NCBI RefSeq assembly: GCF_001905885.1
Contig: NZ_LIYH01000003.1
Coordinates: forward strand, 1-64,000
DNA from: Streptomyces sp. CB03234
GTDB taxonomy: Bacteria > Actinomycetota > Actinomycetes > Streptomycetales > Streptomycetaceae
Reading direction: 5' to 3'
DNA: 64,000 bases
Made by a program: the position numbers and the translations under genes. Below are positions 51,526 to 60,320 of the stretch, piece after piece (the stretch's first letter is position 1; the number at the start of each line of letters is the position of its first letter). A model generated the notes under the pieces. The model did no database searches and was not told the origin of the DNA. It was given only the letters and a program-made list of their open reading frames with translations.

Positions 51526-52386
51526 GTGTACGAGCCCACTCAGCTGCGCACCTTCCTGGCCGTGGCGCAGACCCTGAGCTTCACCCAGGCCGCGCGCCGC
51601 CTCGGGCTGCGCCAGTCGACGGTCAGCCAGCACGTGCGGCGGCTGGAGGAGGAGGCGGGGCGTGCCCTGTTCACCCGGGACACGCACAGCGTGGAGCTGA
51701 CGGAGGACGGCGAGGCCATGCTCGGCTTCGCCCGGACGATCCTGGCGGCGCACGAGCGGGCGGCGGCGTTCTTCACCGGTACGCGGCTGCGCGGGCGGCT
51801 GCGGTTCGGGGTGTCGGAGGACTTCGTGCTGACCCGGCTGCCCGAGATCCTGGAGTCGTTCCGGCGCGAGCACCCCGAGGTGGACCTGGAGCTGACGGTC
51901 GGCCTGTCCGGCACGCTGCACGAGAAGCTGGCGGCCGGGCGGCTGGACCTGGTGCTCGCCAAGCGGCGCGGCGGCGACACCCACGGCCGGCTGGTCTGGC
52001 ACTCCACCCTGACGTGGATCGGCGCGCCCCGGCTGCGGCTGGACCCGGACCGCCCGGTTCCGCTGATCGTCTTCCCGCCGCCGGGCATCACCCGGGCCCG
52101 CGCTCTGGAGGCGCTGGAGGCGCACGGCCGCCCGTGGCGGATCGTCTGTACGAGTTCGAGCCTGAGCGGCCTGATCGCGGCCGCCCGCGCGGGCCTCGGC
52201 GTGATGGCCCACACCCGTGGCCTGATCCCGCCGGGCCTGAGCCCTGTGCCGGCCCGGGCGGGCCTGCCGGAACTGGGCGCCGTGGACTTCGTCCTCCTCC
52301 ACGGCCGCCCCAAGGGCACCGCCCAGGAGGCGGCGGACGCCCTGGCGGCGGCCATCCTGGCGGGCGGCGACCGGCTGCACCGGTAG
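51526..52386 (+). CDS. LysR family transcriptional regulator
   Basis: A 286-aa LysR-type regulator. The N-terminal winged helix (QLRTFLAVAQTLSFTQAARR, LGLRQSTVSQHVRRLEEEAG, LFTRDTHSVELTEDGE) is followed by a substrate-binding domain (RLRFGVSEDFVLTRLPEIL and DLVLAKRRGGDTHGRLV). GTG 51526 starts right after the TAGTCT box, so the mRNA may have little or no leader. It is divergent from the SBF-type symporter gene, the usual LTTR arrangement, suggesting control of that transporter in response to its organic-anion substrate. The effector is unknown. Confidence 0.9.
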   Translation: MYEPTQLRTFLAVAQTLSFTQAARRLGLRQSTVSQHVRRLEEEAGRALFTRDTHSVELTEDGEAMLGFARTILAAHERAAAFFTGTRLRGRLRFGVSEDFVLTRLPEILESFRREHPEVDLELTVGLSGTLHEKLAAGRLDLVLAKRRGGDTHGRLVWHSTLTWIGAPRLRLDPDRPVPLIVFPPPGITRARALEALEAHGRPWRIVCTSSSLSGLIAAARAGLGVMAHTRGLIPPGLSPVPARAGLPELGAVDFVLLHGRPKGTAQEAADALAAAILAGGDRLHR

Positions 52387-52618
52387 CCGCCCCCGGTGAT
52401 CCCGCGTGAGCGCGGCGTACAGATTCCGTGGAGATTCCGCCACCCACTACTTACCCGGCGGTCAGTAGCGTGCGTGTCCCCACGCCCGTGGCTGGGCACT
52501 TAGCTTCTGACCTGTGGCGATGTCGCACGGACGGGGTTGGCGAAGGCCCTCCCGCGCGGGTCCGGCGTGGGGTACCGTCACCCACCGCCGTGCGGAGCAC
52601 CCCCCAAGGAGCAGGCCA

Positions 52619-54442
52619 TTGCGCGAGTTCACTGTCCCCCCCATGGCGACGGCTCCCCTGGTCGGCGGACTGGCCGATTCCGTATTCGAGCACGCCGTGG
52701 ACGATCCGGACCGTGTGGCGCTGGGGCGCAAGGACGCGGACGGGCAGTGGGTCGATGTGACGGCGGCGCGGTTCCGGGACGAGGTGCTGGCGCTCGCCAA
52801 GGGGCTGCTCTCGGACGGCGTACGGTTCGGCGACCGGGTCGCCATCATGGCGCGTACGCGCTACGAGTGGACGCTGTTCGACTTCGCGTTGTGGACGGTC
52901 GGTGCGCAGTCCGTGCCCGTCTACCCCACCTCCTCCGCCGACCAGGTCCACTGGATGCTCCACGACGCCGAGGTGACGGCGTGCGTGGTGGAGCACGAGG
53001 ACCACGCCATGACCGTCGGCTCGGTGGTCGACCGGCTCCCCCGGCTGAAGCGGCTGTGGCAGCTGGACGCCGGGGCGGTCGCCGAGCTGGTGGAGGCGGG
53101 CGCCCGCATCGACGAGGAAGTGGTGCACCGGCACCGGCGCGCGGTGACGCCCGAGTCGATCGCCACGATCGTCTACACGTCCGGGACGACGGGCCGCCCC
53201 AAGGGGTGCGTCCTGACGCACGCCAACTTCATGTTCGAGGCGGACACCCTGGTCAGCCGCTGGGAGCCGGTGTTCCACGCCAAGCCCGGCGACGAGGCGT
53301 CGACGCTGCTGTTCCTGCCGCTCGCGCATGTCTTCGGGCGGATGGTGGAGGTCGCGGCGGTCCGCAAGCGCGTGAAGTTCGGCCATCAGCCGGAGCTGAC
53401 GGCGAGCGCGCTGCTGGCCGACCTGGCGGCGTTCCGGCCGACGTTCGTGCTGGCCGTCCCGTACATCTTCGAGAAGGTCTACCAGGCGGCGCGCCGCAAG
53501 GCGGAGGCGGCAGGGAAGGCGGGGCCCTTCGACAAGGCCGTCGAGGTGGCGGTGCGGTACGCGGAGGCGCTGGAGAACAAGGCGTTCGGGCTGGGGCCGG
53601 GCCCGTCGGCGGCGCTGCGCGTGCAGCACCAGTTCTTCGACAAGGTCGTCTACGGCAAGGTGCGCGACGCGCTGGGCGGGCGGGTGCGGCACGCCATGTC
53701 GGGCGGGTCGGGGATGGCCCGGCGGCTGGGCCTGTTCTTCGAGGGCGCGGGCGTCACCGTGTACGAGGGGTACGGGCTGACGGAGTCCGCGTCGGCGGCC
53801 ACCGCGAACCCGCCCGAGCGGACCAAGTACGGCACCGTCGGCCCGCCCATCCCGGGCACGACGGTGCACATCGCGGACGACGGCGAGGTGTGGCTGCGCG
53901 GCCCGCACATCTTCTCCGGCTACCTGGGCGACCCTGCCGCGACCGCCGCCGTGCTCCACGACGGCTGGCTGGCCACCGGTGACCTGGGGAAGCTCGACGA
54001 GGACGGCTATCTGACCATCACCGGGCGGAAGAAGGAGATCCTGGTGACGTCGGGCGGCAAGAGCGTGTCGCCGGCCGGCCTGGAGGAGCGGGTGCGCTCC
54101 CATCCCCTGGTGGCGCAGTGCATCGCGGTCGGCAACGACCGCCCGTACATCGCCGCTCTGGTGACCCTCGACCTGGAGGCGGTCGAGCACTGGCTGGCCA
54201 TGCAGAACCGGCCGCCCCTGCCGCCCGCCGAGCTGGTGCGCGACCCGTCGCTGGAGACGGAGATACGGCGGGCGGTGGTGGCCGCGAACACCCTGGTGTC
54301 GCAGGCCGAGTCGATCCGTACGTTCCGGATACTGGCGCATCCGTTCTCGGAGGAGCACGGCCTGCTGACGCCGTCGCTGAAGCTGAAGCGGAAGGCGATC
54401 GAGGCGGCGTACGCGGCGGAGGTCGAGGCGCTGTACCGGTGA
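52619..54442 (+). CDS. long-chain fatty acid-CoA ligase (FadD-type AMP-dependent synthetase)
   Basis: A 607-aa ANL-superfamily adenylating enzyme. P-loop A3 motif YTSGTTGRPKG lies near residue 182, VYEGYGLTESASAATANP holds the A5 motif near 385, WLATGDLGKLDEDGYLTITG holds A7/A8, and a C-terminal catalytic Lys lies in SLKLKRKAI. The TTG at 52619 (LREFTVPPM) was chosen: AAGGAG lies eight bases upstream, and related actinomycete FadD15-type proteins begin with a similar LREF sequence. It activates long-chain fatty acids with ATP and CoA. The gene appears monocistronic in a 232-bp/25-bp context; no partner is evident. Confidence 0.9.
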   Translation: MREFTVPPMATAPLVGGLADSVFEHAVDDPDRVALGRKDADGQWVDVTAARFRDEVLALAKGLLSDGVRFGDRVAIMARTRYEWTLFDFALWTVGAQSVPVYPTSSADQVHWMLHDAEVTACVVEHEDHAMTVGSVVDRLPRLKRLWQLDAGAVAELVEAGARIDEEVVHRHRRAVTPESIATIVYTSGTTGRPKGCVLTHANFMFEADTLVSRWEPVFHAKPGDEASTLLFLPLAHVFGRMVEVAAVRKRVKFGHQPELTASALLADLAAFRPTFVLAVPYIFEKVYQAARRKAEAAGKAGPFDKAVEVAVRYAEALENKAFGLGPGPSAALRVQHQFFDKVVYGKVRDALGGRVRHAMSGGSGMARRLGLFFEGAGVTVYEGYGLTESASAATANPPERTKYGTVGPPIPGTTVHIADDGEVWLRGPHIFSGYLGDPAATAAVLHDGWLATGDLGKLDEDGYLTITGRKKEILVTSGGKSVSPAGLEERVRSHPLVAQCIAVGNDRPYIAALVTLDLEAVEHWLAMQNRPPLPPAELVRDPSLETEIRRAVVAANTLVSQAESIRTFRILAHPFSEEHGLLTPSLKLKRKAIEAAYAAEVEALYR

Positions 54443-54467
54443 CCGGCCGCCGCGCGCGCCCGTGGTG

Positions 54468-55547
54468 TCAGCCGATCGTGACCTCGAGGATCCGGTCCGA
54501 GCCGGCCGGCTGCCCGCCGTTGCCGTCCGCGTTGGTCGTGGACAGCCACAGGTGCTTGGCGCCCGGCACCGTGGTGACGGTGCGCAGCCTGCCGTACGTC
54601 CCCACGTAGTACGCCGTCGCCGTGCCGACCTCCTCGGTGCCGGCGTCGAGAGGGATCCGCCACAGCCGTTGGCCGCGCAGGGACGCCATGTAGACGGCGC
54701 CGTCGGCGACGGCGATGCCGCTCGGGGACGCTTCGGCGACGCCCCAGGTCTTCTTCGGGTCGGTCATGCCGGCGACGCCGCAGGTGCCTTCGCAGGCCGG
54801 CCAGCCGTAGTTGGCGCCGGGCTTGATGAGGTTGAGCTCGTCGCGGGAGTTCTGGCCGAGTTCCGCCTCCCACAGCCGGCCCCGCTCGTCGAAGGCCAGG
54901 CCCTGCGGGTTGCGGTGGCCCAGGCTGTATACGAGGGTGCCGAAGGGGTTGCCGGGGGCGGGCCTGCCGTCCTTGGTCATGCGGAGGATCTTGCCGTTGA
55001 GGGAGTTCCTGTCCTGGGCGAGCGAGGTGACCTGGGCGTCGCCGGTCGAGGCGTACAGATACCCGTCGGGGCCGAAGGCGAGCCGTCCGCCGTTGTGGTA
55101 CCGGGCCTTGCGGATGCCCCGGACGATCGTGGTGTAGCCGGTGAGGGTGGTCCCGTCGTAGGTCATGCGGGCGATGCGGTTGCCCTCGGACGACGTGTGC
55201 ATGAAGTACACGTGCCTGGTGGTGGCCCAGCCGGGGTCGACGGCGACCCCCATGAGGCCCCCTTCGCCGCCCGTGGTCTGGGAGTTGGGTACGGTGCCGA
55301 CGCGCGTCCGCGTGCCGGACGGGGTGACCTTGTACACCGTGAAGGTGTCGCGCTCGGTGACGAGGGCGGCGGAGCCGTCGGGCAGCCAAGCGGTGCCCCA
55401 GGGGATGGTCCAGCCGGTGGAGAGGGTGGTGACGCCGGTGGGTTCGCTCGCGGGGGCGGTCGCGGCGGAGGACGGCGGTACGAGGCCGGTGAGGAGCGCG
55501 GCCGCGCCGAGGGCGGCCGCGAGGAGGGTCCTGCGTGTGGGGGTCAT
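54468..55547 (-). CDS. secreted PQQ-dependent sugar dehydrogenase (GSDH family)
   Basis: A 359-aa propeller protein with a signal peptide (RRTLLAAALGAAALLTGLVP). It has the GSDH signatures LMGVAVDPGWATTRHVYFMH, GGRLAFGPDGYLYASTGDAQ, SLGHRNPQGLAFDERGRLWE and ELNLIKPGANYGWP. These supply PQQ- and Ca-binding residues in soluble glucose/aldose dehydrogenases. It oxidises sugars outside the membrane. The ATG overlaps the pqqE stop (ATGA), so the enzyme is co-translated with the pathway that makes its cofactor. The length equals the typical soluble GSDH domain. The natural sugar is not known. Confidence 0.9.
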   Translation of the reverse strand: MTPTRRTLLAAALGAAALLTGLVPPSSAATAPASEPTGVTTLSTGWTIPWGTAWLPDGSAALVTERDTFTVYKVTPSGTRTRVGTVPNSQTTGGEGGLMGVAVDPGWATTRHVYFMHTSSEGNRIARMTYDGTTLTGYTTIVRGIRKARYHNGGRLAFGPDGYLYASTGDAQVTSLAQDRNSLNGKILRMTKDGRPAPGNPFGTLVYSLGHRNPQGLAFDERGRLWEAELGQNSRDELNLIKPGANYGWPACEGTCGVAGMTDPKKTWGVAEASPSGIAVADGAVYMASLRGQRLWRIPLDAGTEEVGTATAYYVGTYGRLRTVTTVPGAKHLWLSTTNADGNGGQPAGSDRILEVTIG

Positions 55548-56635
55548 CGGGGTCCTTCCGTGCGGTAGGAGTAGCCGGAGCCGGTGCTCACGGCGGCCGC
55601 GTCGACGAGGGCGGTGACGAGTCCGTGGTCGGGGGACTTGCGGCAGGCGGGGTCGGTGCGGGTGGCGTCGCCGGTCAGCGCGTACGCCTGGCAGCGGCAG
55701 CCGCCGAAGTCGCTGGTGCGCAGCTCGCAGCTCCGGCACGGTTCGCGCATCCACTCCTCGCCCCGGTACGCGGTGAAGGCCGGGGACTCGCGCCAGATCC
55801 AGTCCAGGGCGTGGTCCTTGACGTTCGGCGCGCCGAGCCCCGGCAGGGCGGCGGCGGCCGGGCAGGGCAGGACGGTGCCGTCGGGGTGGACGGTCAGGGA
55901 CACGGCGCCCCAGCCGCCCATGCAGGGCTTGGCGGTGCCGTCCACGTAGTCGGGTGCGACCCACACCAGGTCCAGGCGCCCGGCCAGCCGCTCCCGCCAC
56001 CGTGCGACGGCCTCCCGTGCCCGGGCCACCTGCGCCCGGTCGGGCAGGAGGGCGGCGCGGTTGCGCAGCGCCCAGCCGTAGAACTGGGTGTTGGCCAGCT
56101 CGACGCGCTCCGCGCCCCAGGTGAGGGCGAGGTGGACGAGGTCGTCGAGCGCGTCCAGGTTGGCGCGGTGCAGGACCACGTTGACGCCGAGCGGGAGGTC
56201 CGCCTCCCGTACGAGGCGGGCGGCGCGCTCCTTGGCGGTGAACGCCCTGGCTCCCGCGATTCGTTCGGCGGCGGCCGGGTCGGTGTGCTGAACGGACAGC
56301 TGGACGCTGCGCAGCCCGGCCGCCACCAGGCCGCGCAGCCGCTGCGCGGTGAGTCCGACGCCGCTGGTGACGAGCTGGGTGTGGATGCCGGCGCCGTCGG
56401 CGGCGGCCACGATGGCGTCCAGGTCGCGGCGCAGCAGGGGTTCGCCGCCCGACAGGTGGGTCTGGACGACACCGAGAGCGGCGGCCTGCCGGAAGACGCC
56501 CGCCCACTCGCCGGCCGTCAACTCCGCCGAGCGGGCGACCAGTTCGAGGGGGTTGGAGCAGTAGGCGCAGCGCAACGGGCAGCCGTGGGTGAGTTCGGCG
56601 AGCAGCGCCCACGGCGGTGGGGGCGGCGGTGTCAT
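55544..56635 (-). CDS. pqqE: PQQ biosynthesis radical SAM enzyme PqqE
   Basis: A 363-aa radical SAM protein. The SAM-cluster motif CPLRCAYC (C19, C23, C26) is followed by LSGGEPLLRRDLDAI. The SPASM-type auxiliary clusters use cysteines in AKPCMGGWG, VLPCPAAA, EPCRSCELRTSDFGGCRCQ and PACRKSPDHG. It joins the Glu and Tyr side chains of PqqA, with PqqD as chaperone. The start ATG overlaps the pqqD stop region, and the end overlaps the dehydrogenase gene. Length and cluster ligands are normal. Confidence 0.93.
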   Translation of the reverse strand: MTPPPPPPWALLAELTHGCPLRCAYCSNPLELVARSAELTAGEWAGVFRQAAALGVVQTHLSGGEPLLRRDLDAIVAAADGAGIHTQLVTSGVGLTAQRLRGLVAAGLRSVQLSVQHTDPAAAERIAGARAFTAKERAARLVREADLPLGVNVVLHRANLDALDDLVHLALTWGAERVELANTQFYGWALRNRAALLPDRAQVARAREAVARWRERLAGRLDLVWVAPDYVDGTAKPCMGGWGAVSLTVHPDGTVLPCPAAAALPGLGAPNVKDHALDWIWRESPAFTAYRGEEWMREPCRSCELRTSDFGGCRCQAYALTGDATRTDPACRKSPDHGLVTALVDAAAVSTGSGYSYRTEGPR

Positions 56636-56961
56636 GTGAGCCAGCCCTCCGCGCGCAGCCTCCCGAGGAAGTCGGGCACCTCCTCGGCGACGGGCGCGCC
56701 CGGGTGGCGGGCCTGGAGCGCGGCCACGATGCCGTCGACGTCCCGCGCGCCGTCGCAGAGCCGCAGGACGGACCCGGCGTTGCCGTGCAGGACGACGACC
56801 CGTTCGGGCAGGACGAGCAGGTCGGTGCCGCGGACGTGGTCGTGCCGGAGCATCACGGACCGGTGCAGCGCCGGCCGCCACGTACCGCTGCCGCCGCCCG
56901 GGCCGCTGCCGGCGCTCAGGCCGCTGCCGCTGTCGGCGCTCAGGCCGCTGTCGGCGCTCAT
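56632..56961 (-). CDS. pqqD: PQQ biosynthesis peptide chaperone PqqD
   Basis: A 109-aa protein. The first ~28 residues are a Ser/Gly-rich tail (SADSGLSADSGSG). The PqqD fold follows: RPALHRSVMLRHDHVRGTDL, LVLPERVVVLHGNAGSVLRL, CDGARDVDGIVAAL and PDFLGRLRAEGWL. It binds PqqA and presents it to PqqE. It overlaps pqqC at its start and pqqE at its end by four bases each. The disordered N-terminal tail is longer than in minimal PqqD proteins; a later start is possible. Confidence 0.88.
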   Translation of the reverse strand: MSADSGLSADSGSGLSAGSGPGGGSGTWRPALHRSVMLRHDHVRGTDLLVLPERVVVLHGNAGSVLRLCDGARDVDGIVAALQARHPGAPVAEEVPDFLGRLRAEGWLT

Positions 56962-57647
56962 GACCTGCCTCCGGCCTCGACGGCGTCGAGCAGCGACCAC
57001 AGCACGTCGCACTTGAAGGCGAGCGCGGCCACGGCCCGCTCCTGCTCCTCGCGGGTGCGCGCCCAGTCCAGGACCAGGGTGAGCGCCTCGGCGCTGTCGC
57101 GGCCGCCCTGCCCGATCCGGTCGCGGAAGTAGGCCAGCCCGTCCGCGTCGATCCACGGGTAGTGGGTCTCGAACGCCTCGATGCGGGTGCGCATGAGGGT
57201 GGGCGCGGACAGTTCGGTGAGGGAGGCGGCGACGGCTTCGAGGCGGGGGCGCAGCCGGCAGAAGTTGACATAGCCGTCGACGGCGAGCCGTACGCCGGGC
57301 AGCACCCCGTCGCCCGACGTGAGGCGGGCGCGGTCGATGCCGGCGGCCTCGCCGAGCCGCAGCCACCGCTCGATGCCTCCCTGGCCGTCCTTCTCGCCGT
57401 CGTGGTCCTGGATGCGCCGCAGCCAGGCGCGGCGCAGCGCGGGCGTGTCCAGCTTGGCGAGGACGAGGGCGTCCTTGACGGGGATGTGGCGCTGGTAGTG
57501 GAACCGGTTGAGGATCCAGCGGCGCAGTTCGGCGGGGGTGAGGGTGCCGTCGTGCATGCGGACGTTGAAGGGGTGACGGTCGTGGTAGCGGTCGGTGGCG
57601 ACGGCGCGCAGCCGCGCCGTGAACTCCTCCCGGCTCCAGGTGCTCAC
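56958..57647 (-). CDS. pqqC: pyrroloquinoline-quinone synthase PqqC
   Basis: A 229-aa all-helical PqqC protein (TENA/THI-4-like fold). RYHDRHPFNVRMHDGTLTPA near the N-terminus, RRWILNRFHYQRHIPVKDAL, RIQDHDGEKDGQGGIERWLR, DGYVNFCRLRPRLEAVAASL and FETHYPWIDADGLAYFRDRI hold the active-site His/Tyr/Arg residues. It performs the final ring closure and eight-electron oxidation, using O2, to give PQQ. The GTG at 57647 overlaps the pqqB stop (GTGA). Confidence 0.93.
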   Translation of the reverse strand: MSTWSREEFTARLRAVATDRYHDRHPFNVRMHDGTLTPAELRRWILNRFHYQRHIPVKDALVLAKLDTPALRRAWLRRIQDHDGEKDGQGGIERWLRLGEAAGIDRARLTSGDGVLPGVRLAVDGYVNFCRLRPRLEAVAASLTELSAPTLMRTRIEAFETHYPWIDADGLAYFRDRIGQGGRDSAEALTLVLDWARTREEQERAVAALAFKCDVLWSLLDAVEAGGRS

Positions 57648-58540
57648 AGCTCGATCACCATCCGGTCGGCGGCGACGTGCAGGCCCCGTGCGGCGAGCAG
57701 CGCGTGCTGCGGGGCGTGGGGATCGGCGAGGGGGTTGGTGTTGTTGAGGTGGGTGTAGAGGCAGCGGGCGGGCAGGGCGGCGAGCCGGTGGGCGGTGCCG
57801 CCCGGTCCGTCGATGGGCAGGTGCCCCATGGCGGTGGCGGACCTGGTGGAGAACCCGCTGCGTACGGGTTCGTCGTCGTCCCAGAACGTGCCGTCGACGA
57901 TGACGCAGTCGGCGTCCTCGGCGGCGTACTGGAACTCCTCGGTCCAGGCGGCGAGCGCGGGTGCGTAGAGGAGGGTCCCGCCGGTGGTCGTGTCGCGCAG
58001 CCGGAGGGCGACGACCCAGGTGGGGTCGTCGGGGCCGTTGTCCGTGGCGTACCGGGGCCGTTTGGCGGAGACGGGCACGGCGTCGATCTCGATCGTCCCG
58101 CCCGCGGTGAGCGGCTGCGGCTTGGTGCTGAGCTCTCGCCATTCGATACGGGTGTAGGGGGCGAGGGTGTCTCCGAGGCGGAGGTGGTCGAGGAGCGCGG
58201 TGCGTACGGGTGGGGTGGCGAGGATCTCGAAGCCGTCGGCCTCGCGGAGGCGGGCGATGCCGAGCGTGTGGTCGAGTTCCGCGTCGGTGAGGACCACGCC
58301 GGCGAGGGGCGTGTCCCGGGGGCCGGGCCCCGGCCACAGCTCGCGGGCGGCCTCGATCTGTTCGCCGAGGTCAGGGGTGGCGTTGACGACGTACCAGCAG
58401 CCCTCGTCGGCGCGGAGGGCGAGCGAGGCGTGACGGCGGCGCCGCTCCGGGTGGGCGCGTGCCCCGGCGCAGCCGGGACACGCGCAGTTCCACTGGGGCA
58501 GCCCGCCGCCCGCCGCGGTGCCGAGCACCTGCAGCAGCAT
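57644..58540 (-). CDS. pqqB: PQQ biosynthesis protein PqqB
   Basis: A 298-aa metallo-beta-lactamase-fold protein. It starts LLQVLGTAAGGGLPQWNCAC, followed by a C-rich loop (CPGCAGARAHPERR) near residue 24. ELDHTLGIARLREADGFEIL, VIVDGTFWDDDEP and LYTHLNNTNPLADPHAPQH carry metal-binding His/Asp residues. PqqB hydroxylates a pathway intermediate or helps export PQQ; reports differ. It lies 11 bases after pqqA and overlaps pqqC. Length is normal for the family. Confidence 0.92.
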   Translation of the reverse strand: MLLQVLGTAAGGGLPQWNCACPGCAGARAHPERRRRHASLALRADEGCWYVVNATPDLGEQIEAARELWPGPGPRDTPLAGVVLTDAELDHTLGIARLREADGFEILATPPVRTALLDHLRLGDTLAPYTRIEWRELSTKPQPLTAGGTIEIDAVPVSAKRPRYATDNGPDDPTWVVALRLRDTTTGGTLLYAPALAAWTEEFQYAAEDADCVIVDGTFWDDDEPVRSGFSTRSATAMGHLPIDGPGGTAHRLAALPARCLYTHLNNTNPLADPHAPQHALLAARGLHVAADRMVIEL

Positions 58541-58551
58541 GGCGGCGGGGT

Positions 58552-58683
58552 CTACCGGTCGGCGAGGAAGTAGGCGGTGACTTCGAGGGCGGTCTCGACG
58601 ACCGTGTACTCGGGGGTCTGCCAGAGGACCGACGCGGCGGCCCTCTCCTCGGCGTTCTCGTGGGATGCGAACGATTCCTGCAT
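58552..58683 (-). CDS. pqqA: PQQ precursor peptide PqqA
   Basis: A 43-codon gene. The peptide ends with WQTPEYTVVETALEVTAYFL followed by ADR. E34 and Y38 form the E-x-x-x-Y motif whose side chains become the PQQ skeleton. It lies directly upstream of pqqB in the expected order A-B-C-D-E. The long N-terminal part (QESFASHENAEERAAAS) is typical of actinomycete PqqA leaders. An AGGT-type ribosome site is eight bases upstream. It is easy to miss in automated calls because of its size. Confidence 0.88.
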   Translation of the reverse strand: MQESFASHENAEERAAASVLWQTPEYTVVETALEVTAYFLADR

Positions 58684-58796
58684 GGCCGGACCTGCTTTCC
58701 TGAGAGGTGGGGGTTCAGGAGTGCCGAACGCGGCTATTCAACCGTTCAGATGGGCGCATCGCGTTCAGCGACGTGCAATAGAGTCGCGCGTTTGAT

Positions 58797-58820
58797 GGGA
58801 CGCGGTCAATGCCGCGTCCC
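58797..58820. promoter_or_regulatory. 9-bp hairpin in the pqqA/aldo-keto reductase intergenic region
   Basis: GGGACGCGG and CCGCGTCCC with a 6-base loop, between divergent genes where no transcription should end. It could be an operator or a structured 5' leader of pqqA. Confidence 0.4.
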
Positions 58821-58889
58821 GGGAACACGTTCCAGGATGTGATCGTTGTCCCTGGGAGTACCAACCGACGACGTTAGGATCGACCGCTC

Positions 58890-59723
58890 GTGAGCAAGGT
58901 CCCTTCCCTCACCCTCCACAACGGCGTCTCGATGCCGCAGCTCGGCTTCGGTGTCTGGCAGGTGCCCGACGACGAGGCGGCGAAGGCGGTGGGCACGGCC
59001 CTGGAGGCCGGATACCGCAGCATCGACACCGCAGCGATCTACGAGAACGAGAAGGGCACCGGCGAGGCCATCGCCGCCTCCGGTATCGCCCGTGACGAGC
59101 TCTTCGTCACCACCAAGCTCTGGAACAGCGAGCAGGGCCACGACTCGACGCTGCGCGCGTTCGACGCCTCGCTGGCCAAGCTCGGCCTCGACTACGTCGA
59201 CCTCTACCTGATCCACTGGCCGCTGCCCTCGAAGGACCTGTACGTCGACACGTACAAGGCGCTGGAGAAGATCTACGCGGACGGCCGCGCCAGGGCGATC
59301 GGCGTCTCCAACTTCCTGCCCGAGCACCTGGAGCGCCTCCTCGGCGAGACCTCCGTCGTACCCGCGCTCAACCAGATCGAGCTCCACCCGCAGCTCCAGC
59401 AGGCCGAGTCCCGGGCGTTCCACGCCCGCCACGGCATCCTGACCGAGGCCTGGTCGCCGCTCGGCCAGGGCAAGGGCCTGCTGGAGGTGCCGACGATCGT
59501 CGCGGTGGCCCGGAAGCACGGCCGTACCCCCGCCCAGGTGGTGCTCCGCTGGCACCTCCAGCTCGGCACCGTCGTGATCCCCAAGTCCGTGACCCCCTCC
59601 CGGATCCGGGAGAACATCGACGTCTTCGACTTCGAGCTGGACGCCGACGACCTGGCGGCCCTCGCCGCCCTCGACGAAGGCAAGCGCCTGGGCCCGGACC
59701 CGGCCACGTTCGACTACAGCTGA
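58890..59723 (+). CDS. aldo/keto reductase
   Basis: A 277-aa AKR with the full catalytic tetrad: D46 (YRSIDTAAIYENE), Y51, K76 (FVTTKLWNS) and H109 (DLYLIHWPLP). NADPH-binding residues lie in the C-terminal VIPKSVTPSRIRENI. It resembles the 2,5-diketo-gluconate reductase-like AKR5 group, which reduces aldehydes and ketones in the cytosol. A -10-like TAGGAT lies 10 bases before the GTG at 58890, so the mRNA is probably leaderless. It stands alone, divergent from pqqA and ended by a hairpin. Confidence 0.92.
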   Translation: MSKVPSLTLHNGVSMPQLGFGVWQVPDDEAAKAVGTALEAGYRSIDTAAIYENEKGTGEAIAASGIARDELFVTTKLWNSEQGHDSTLRAFDASLAKLGLDYVDLYLIHWPLPSKDLYVDTYKALEKIYADGRARAIGVSNFLPEHLERLLGETSVVPALNQIELHPQLQQAESRAFHARHGILTEAWSPLGQGKGLLEVPTIVAVARKHGRTPAQVVLRWHLQLGTVVIPKSVTPSRIRENIDVFDFELDADDLAALAALDEGKRLGPDPATFDYS

Positions 59724-59758
59724 GCCTCACGTACGGCTGAGCCCCACGGCTCACGGGA

Positions 59759-59792
59759 ACGGCGCGGGCCGCGTGTGGTGCGGCCGCGCCGT
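59759..59792. terminator. bidirectional hairpin after the aldo/keto reductase gene
   Basis: ACGGCGCGG-G-CCGC and GCGG-CCGCGCCGT pair over 13 bp with one bulge and a 7-base loop, in the 96-bp gap between convergent genes. Confidence 0.65.
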
Positions 59793-59819
59793 CCGCGCCG
59801 TGCGGGGCGTGCGTACGGG

Positions 59820-60290
59820 TCAGGTGGTCAGCAGGCGGTTGAAGAACGACCGGTACTGGCGGAGCGCCTTGCGGAGGTCCTCGGTGTCCACGTCCTCGCC
59901 GCGGTTCCACTGACCCTCCAGGTCCTTCTTGTGGTCGGCGAAGGTCGAGGCCAGTTGCCGCATGACGTCCGCGACGAGGGCGTCGGCCTTGTGCACGGCC
60001 TCGCGGGGGTCGTCGACGAACTGGGTCTGGACGTCCTGCCAGCGGGTCCGGAAGTCCTCCTCGTCCTCCTCGGCCAGGAGCCGCGGTGTCTCGTCCTCGT
60101 CGTGTTCCGCCGGGACGGCCACCTCCGGGGCCGTGGGCGGGGCCGATCCGGCCGGCTCCGCGGTGCTCTCCATCGGGAAGGCGGGGGCGTCCGGCCGCTC
60201 CCCGGTGGCTTCGCCCGCGCCGCCCGGCTGGGCGATGTCCTCGGTGGACAGGCCGCTCTCGCCGGGTCCTGGTATGTCCTCGCGTTGCAT
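59820..60290 (-). CDS. acidic conserved hypothetical protein, 156 aa
   Basis: The N-terminal ~80 residues are disordered, Pro/Glu/Ala-rich. The C-terminal ~75 residues are a helical domain, FRTRWQDVQTQFVDDPREAV, HKADALVADVMRQLASTFAD, then LRKALRQYRSFFNRLL. The segment W-x-DVQ-x-xFVD-x-P-x-xAV-x-xAD-x-LV is shared with the membrane-anchored protein encoded 30 bases upstream (60321-60878), so the two are paralogues, probably in one operon. No catalytic motif. It could be a structural or stress protein; function unknown. Confidence 0.7.
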   Translation of the reverse strand: MQREDIPGPGESGLSTEDIAQPGGAGEATGERPDAPAFPMESTAEPAGSAPPTAPEVAVPAEHDEDETPRLLAEEDEEDFRTRWQDVQTQFVDDPREAVHKADALVADVMRQLASTFADHKKDLEGQWNRGEDVDTEDLRKALRQYRSFFNRLLTT

Positions 60291-60320
60291 GTCTCCTCCT
60301 CCGCCGTGGTCGGCGCCGGG

